Below, piece by piece: positions 4,971-9,074 of a DNA stretch of 9,074 bases (positions are counted from its first letter, which is position 1; each line of letters starts with the position of its first letter). The DNA is taken from positions 1 through 9,074 of the forward strand of contig SHAI01000094.1 in NCBI GenBank assembly GCA_004213235.1, written 5' to 3'. Below the pieces are notes generated by a model. It was not told the origin of the DNA. It was given only the letters and a program-made list of their open reading frames with translations, and did not search any database. The position numbers and the translations under genes were made by a program. The DNA is from Parvularculaceae bacterium (GTDB lineage: Bacteria; Pseudomonadota; Alphaproteobacteria; Caulobacterales; Parvularculaceae).

Positions 4971-6716
4971 ATGGTGCGTTTTTGTTGGGCGATTCTTGTT
5001 GCAGTCATCATATCATGGCCGTCCGTGGCATTTGCGCGCCCCGAAGCGCCGCCCCATATGAGTGAGCAATTCGTACCGCAGGCGATAAGCGAGAAAGACG
5101 CGCAGGCATATCGCGACATTTTCCAGCTTCAGACCCAAGGGGACTGGGCACGCGCAGACCAGAAAATAAGTGAACTCAGCGACAAAGTGTTGATGGGCTA
5201 TGTGCTCCACCAACGATACATGCATCCGACCAAATACCGGTCGAAATATAACGAATTGCACAAATGGATGGCCGCCTATGCCGACCACCCCAATGCGGCC
5301 AAAATCTACAGACTGGCGTTACGGCGCCGACCGCAACGTGCAAGCCCGCCGGTGCGCCCCCAACCACGACAATGGCGAACGAAACAAGACTGGACATTGC
5401 ACCCGAAATTACAGGCCGACAGCAGGAATAAAGGTGCTCGCCGCATCCGCCAGATCGAGGGGCGCGTGCGGTATCTCTGCCGCAAGGAGAAAGCAATATC
5501 CGCGCTGGCGGAAATCACGCAACATCTGAAAAGCGGACGGATAACAACACGCCAGTACGACCGTATGCGCTCCTGGGTCGCCGCCAGCCTTTATTATCAG
5601 GGGTATCTTGGCAAAGCCCGCGATATCTCGAATTCGGTCGCAAATCGCAATGGCGATGTCGCTGCCCTTGCCCATTGGATTCATGGGTTGATAGATTTCC
5701 GTTCAGGCCGATATCCCGATGCACTTACGCATTTTGACAGGATGGCCGCCTCGCCCCACCAGGACGCATCCCTGCGCGCCGCCGCCGGATTTTGGGCCGC
5801 ACGGGCCGCGATCGCGAGCGGCAATATCGATAAAGTCACCCACAATCTGGAAATTGCCGCACACGAACCGATGACCTTTTATGGCCAGCTCGCATTAGCA
5901 CAGCTTGGTCGCGACCCCGGATTTGATTGGCACCCACCAACAATAACGTCTTCGGATTATCACAAACTCACCGAGCGCCATCAAGCCATAACCAGGATCG
6001 TTGCGCTGTCACAAATAGGCCGCCTGGCCGATGCAGAGCTGGAAATGCAATGGCTCAACGGGGCCATCGAAGACGTTGATGCACCCGCACTATTGGCCAT
6101 TAGCACAGCACTCCGATTGCCATCGGCACAAATAGATATTGCAAGCACCTTAGACATACCCGGCCGTGAGGCGGGGCTGTTTCCAATTCCAGACTTCGCC
6201 CCCGCCGATGGGTTCAAAGCCGACAGGGCCGTGCTTTACGGATTAATGCGCCAAGAATCAAAATTCAGACCAGATGCAAAAAGCCGGGTAGGTGCCCGAG
6301 GACTGATGCAATTAATGCCGCGCACGGCATCGTTCATCGCAAAAGATCGTAGCCTCGCAAGCCGAAAAGGGCGGGACCGACTTTTCAACCCGGAAAAGAA
6401 CCTCGAAATCGGTCAGGCCTATGTGAACTATCTCATTACTCATGTGGGCGAGGAGAGTTTGTTCGACGTTGCCGCTGCGTATAATGGCGGCCCCGGAAAT
6501 CTGCGGCGATGGAAAAATGAAGTCGAGATCGACGACCCGCTCTTATTCATTGAAAGCATTCCAAGCTTTGAGAATCGCGATTTCGTGGAGAAGGTATTGA
6601 CCAATATCTGGGTCTATCGGACTCGGCTGGGCCAACCTGCACCTTCGCGCGATCTCGTCGCGGCCGGTAGCCTTCCTGCCTATGAAGCATTGGATCAGCT
6701 GATCCATACTGAATGA
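4971..6716 (+). CDS. slt: Soluble lytic murein transglycosylase (GH23, Slt type)
   Basis: The enzyme cleaves the MurNAc-GlcNAc bond of peptidoglycan with formation of 1,6-anhydro-MurNAc, acting in the periplasm during wall turnover and remodelling. The chosen ATG at 4971 gives 581 residues and a clean signal peptide (hydrophobic WAILVAVIISW, likely cleavage after AFA at 21-23). An upstream in-frame TTG at 4944 would put a charged extension in front of the signal. Residues 24-410 are the alpha-helical superhelical part, with a strikingly Arg/Pro/Gln-rich segment at about 117-160. The SLT catalytic domain follows: catalytic Glu429 in RQESKF, GLMQLMP (444-450), AYNGG (503-507) and ESIPSFENRDFVEKVL (528-543). 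Length and order fit the Slt70 family. The Shine-Dalgarno is weak (GAGAGAAAG). glnE follows 21 nt later, suggesting cotranscription. A possible CtrA site and a hairpin lie upstream. Confidence 0.95.
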   Translation: MVRFCWAILVAVIISWPSVAFARPEAPPHMSEQFVPQAISEKDAQAYRDIFQLQTQGDWARADQKISELSDKVLMGYVLHQRYMHPTKYRSKYNELHKWMAAYADHPNAAKIYRLALRRRPQRASPPVRPQPRQWRTKQDWTLHPKLQADSRNKGARRIRQIEGRVRYLCRKEKAISALAEITQHLKSGRITTRQYDRMRSWVAASLYYQGYLGKARDISNSVANRNGDVAALAHWIHGLIDFRSGRYPDALTHFDRMAASPHQDASLRAAAGFWAARAAIASGNIDKVTHNLEIAAHEPMTFYGQLALAQLGRDPGFDWHPPTITSSDYHKLTERHQAITRIVALSQIGRLADAELEMQWLNGAIEDVDAPALLAISTALRLPSAQIDIASTLDIPGREAGLFPIPDFAPADGFKADRAVLYGLMRQESKFRPDAKSRVGARGLMQLMPRTASFIAKDRSLASRKGRDRLFNPEKNLEIGQAYVNYLITHVGEESLFDVAAAYNGGPGNLRRWKNEVEIDDPLLFIESIPSFENRDFVEKVLTNIWVYRTRLGQPAPSRDLVAAGSLPAYEALDQLIHTE

Positions 6717-6737
6717 TTTTGAGCAAAGGGTACTCCG

Positions 6738-9074
6738 ATGACCGTTCTCATTGACGGGATCAAACAGACCCCCAGGATCTTCAACCAAAACGCTGCCGAC
6801 CGGCTCATCGAAAATCTCCGCCCACATCTGGGGTTCGCCGATGCAAACGTAAAAGCCCTATTGCATGGCATTGGCGGGGCCTCCCCTTACCTGTCGCGTC
6901 TTTTGACGGCAAAATCCGATATACTCCACAGCATTTTCAATTCGACCACAGAAGAAATTGTGGCAAATGCATCTGCAAAGGCCCTGACCCTGGGGCAGGA
7001 CGAAGAAGATGCGCGCGCCATGGCGCGGTTGCGCGATGCAAAAGCCGAGGCCGCTCTGGCAATCGCGCTTGCCGAGATTTCCGGTGCGCGCTCGACCATG
7101 GCCTGCGCCCGCGCCTGGTCGGAATTTGCTGATGCAGCGGTCAATGGTGCAATGCGGGTGGCCCTGAAAAATCAGATGAAGGCCGGTCGATTTAGCCCTC
7201 TTTCAGTCACCGAGCCGGAACTTGACTGCGGCCTGACAATACTCGCCATGGGAAAGCATGGTGCCTACGAATTAAACTACTCCAGTGACATAGATCTAAT
7301 TGCCCTTTTTGATCCGGAAGCCACGCCTCTCGGCGGACCGGAACAAGCACGAACGGTCGCGGTGAACACCGTAAGATTGGTATGCCAACTTTTACAGGCC
7401 CAAACGCGGGATGGTTATGTTTTCAGAACCGACTTACGACTCCGACCAGACCCCGGCGTGTCCGCCGCAGCGGTTTCAATTGGCGCAGCAGAGCTTTACT
7501 ATGAGGCTTACGGACAAAACTGGGAACGCGCGGCATACATCAAGGCCCGCGCCGCCGCGGGCGACTTAAAGCTAGGCGAGACCTTCATTGCGCGCTTGAG
7601 CCCTTTCGTGTGGCGACGTTCTCTGGACTTTGCGGCCATAGACGATGTCAATTCAATCGCTCAACAACTTTACGCCAGCAAAGGCGGCGCAGAGGTTGAA
7701 TTTGCCGGTCATGACATAAAGACCGGCGTCGGGGGCATTCGGAATATCGAATTCCTTGTACAAACAAGACAACTTATTCTTGGTGGCCGACACGAACAAT
7801 TCAGACAAAGAGCCACCTTAACCGCGCTGGCGGAACTTGAAGCGTGCGGACATTTTTCATCAGCGGACGCGCAACATCTGCGCGAGAGTTACATCTTTCT
7901 GCGTCGTGTGGAACACCGGCTTCAGATGATTAATGATGAACAAACCCATCGCATTCCGTCGGAAAACGAAGATATTGAACGCTTGGCCGCTTTCCTTGGA
8001 GAAAATGATGTTGCATCGTTTCGCGCACATTTGACCTCGACTTTGACCGGCGTGAAGGCGTGCTTTGACGCACTATTCGACCCTAAAGACAAACTGAGCG
8101 TGACCACCGGGCCTTTGAGCTTTACGGGCGTTGAGGACCATAAAGAAACCTTATGCACACTGAGCGAAATGGGATTTCAGCGGGCGGAAAGGATTAGCGC
8201 CGCATTGCGCAATTGGCACGCCGGCGGCGTGCGTGCGACACGAACACCCCGGGCGCGCGAATTACTGACCCGACTTACCCCGCATTTGCTGCAAACCCTC
8301 TCCGCTGCATCCGACCCAGATGACGCGTTCGGCGCATTTGAAGGCTTTATTGGCCAATTACCTCACGGCGTTCAGATTTTCTCTTTGTTGACCCACGCGC
8401 CACAAATTGCCGAACGCCTTATTACAATCATGACCATCGCCCCGTTCTTACGGCATCATCTAGTAAAACACCGTGAGCTGATTGAATCACTTCTTGAAAC
8501 GCCATGGCCTGACCCACCAGCCTCTTACCAGTCCCTTTTGCGCGCGATGAAAGAAACAGACGATGCAGAATTTGAAGACAAATTAAATACTGCGCGCCGT
8601 GTGGCGCGAAATGCCCGCTTCCACATTGCCGCGCAATTGGTGACTGGCGCACTGGACATTTCTGCAGCTGAGCGCGGGTTCACCGAGATCGCGGAAGCCG
8701 CAATATTGTTTCTGCTAGATGCGTGCGAGCAGGAAATTTCTAAACAGCATGGGGCCATAAATGGTGAAATTTGTATCATAGGGTTCGGACGGCTTGGCGC
8801 ACGGACAATGACGGCAGACTCAGACCTCGATTTGGTCGCGGTCTACAACGCTGACCCGCTTTCAATGTCAGATGGCGATAAACCATTAGACGCGGTTACT
8901 TATTACTCGCGGTTAATTCGGCGCCTGATCACGGCCCTTTCCGTACAGACCGATGAGGGCGCGCTTTATGATATCGATATGGCGTTGCGGCCTTCCGGAC
9001 GAGCTGGCCCCGTAGCCGTGAGCCTTAAGGCATTTGCCACATATTACGAAAAGGATGCCTGGACCTGGGAACGC
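6738..9074 (+). CDS. glnE: GlnE, glutamine synthetase adenylyltransferase / adenylyl-removing enzyme (3' end missing)
   Basis: GlnE attaches AMP to glutamine synthetase, and removes it, in response to PII and glutamine, and so tunes nitrogen assimilation in the cytoplasm. The frame is open from the ATG at 6738 to the window edge, 779 codons; family members are usually about 950-1000 residues, so roughly the last fifth is missing. The N-terminal nucleotidyltransferase domain (adenylyl-removing) shows AMGKHGAYELNYSSDIDL with Asp184 and Asp186. Next come RTDLRLRPD, YEAYGQNWERAAYIKAR and KTGVGGIRNIEFLVQ, all hallmark GlnE stretches. The second nucleotidyltransferase domain (adenylylating) shows GFGRLGARTMTADSDLDL at 682-699 with Asp696 and Asp698, then DIDMALRPSGRAGPVAVSL. 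Thr690 stands where the E of the common REMTA motif would be. An AAGGG Shine-Dalgarno lies 7 nt before the ATG. The 21-nt gap after slt suggests one transcript. No frameshift was found. Confidence 0.96.
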   Translation, partial: MTVLIDGIKQTPRIFNQNAADRLIENLRPHLGFADANVKALLHGIGGASPYLSRLLTAKSDILHSIFNSTTEEIVANASAKALTLGQDEEDARAMARLRDAKAEAALAIALAEISGARSTMACARAWSEFADAAVNGAMRVALKNQMKAGRFSPLSVTEPELDCGLTILAMGKHGAYELNYSSDIDLIALFDPEATPLGGPEQARTVAVNTVRLVCQLLQAQTRDGYVFRTDLRLRPDPGVSAAAVSIGAAELYYEAYGQNWERAAYIKARAAAGDLKLGETFIARLSPFVWRRSLDFAAIDDVNSIAQQLYASKGGAEVEFAGHDIKTGVGGIRNIEFLVQTRQLILGGRHEQFRQRATLTALAELEACGHFSSADAQHLRESYIFLRRVEHRLQMINDEQTHRIPSENEDIERLAAFLGENDVASFRAHLTSTLTGVKACFDALFDPKDKLSVTTGPLSFTGVEDHKETLCTLSEMGFQRAERISAALRNWHAGGVRATRTPRARELLTRLTPHLLQTLSAASDPDDAFGAFEGFIGQLPHGVQIFSLLTHAPQIAERLITIMTIAPFLRHHLVKHRELIESLLETPWPDPPASYQSLLRAMKETDDAEFEDKLNTARRVARNARFHIAAQLVTGALDISAAERGFTEIAEAAILFLLDACEQEISKQHGAINGEICIIGFGRLGARTMTADSDLDLVAVYNADPLSMSDGDKPLDAVTYYSRLIRRLITALSVQTDEGALYDIDMALRPSGRAGPVAVSLKAFATYYEKDAWTWER

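Overview
The window looks like chromosomal core-genome DNA from an alphaproteobacterium; the order is not resolvable by eye. The evidence is the gene families present: an alphaproteobacterial-type uracil-DNA glycosylase with the NRTP motif, a two-domain GlnE, an ETF:ubiquinone oxidoreductase, and the MEP-pathway kinase IspE. The DNA has moderate GC content and tight gene packing. I see no insertion sequence, phage gene, tRNA, rRNA or CRISPR array.

Layout: bases 1-3718 form one leftward (minus-strand) unit. In transcription order it holds an ETF:ubiquinone oxidoreductase (3718-2024), a TPR lipoprotein (2049-208, overlapping the previous gene by 26 nt) and the first 61 codons of ispE (185 to the window edge, TTG start). 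Bases 3719-4043 are a 325-nt divergent intergenic region containing a seven-copy array of a 13-bp direct repeat. From 4044 a rightward (plus-strand) set begins: a family-4-like uracil-DNA glycosylase (4044-4886), a periplasmic GH23 lytic transglycosylase (slt, 4971-6716) and glnE (6738 to the right edge, 779 codons, 3' end missing). glnE is not closed by a stop inside the window, but its frame is open and recognisable throughout.

Functionally the genes are mostly housekeeping: electron entry into the quinone pool, isoprenoid precursor synthesis, an outer-membrane TPR scaffold, uracil repair, peptidoglycan turnover and post-translational control of glutamine synthetase. No new multi-gene system is evident. 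The points that deserve a second look are small: (i) the 13-bp tandem array in the divergent control region; (ii) a perfect TTAA-N7-TTAA (CtrA-type) site at the end of the glycosylase gene, about 85 bp ahead of slt; (iii) a Tyr-to-Leu change at the cytosine-stacking position of IspE; (iv) loss of two of the four Fe-S cysteine positions in the glycosylase; and (v) a short hairpin between the glycosylase and slt.
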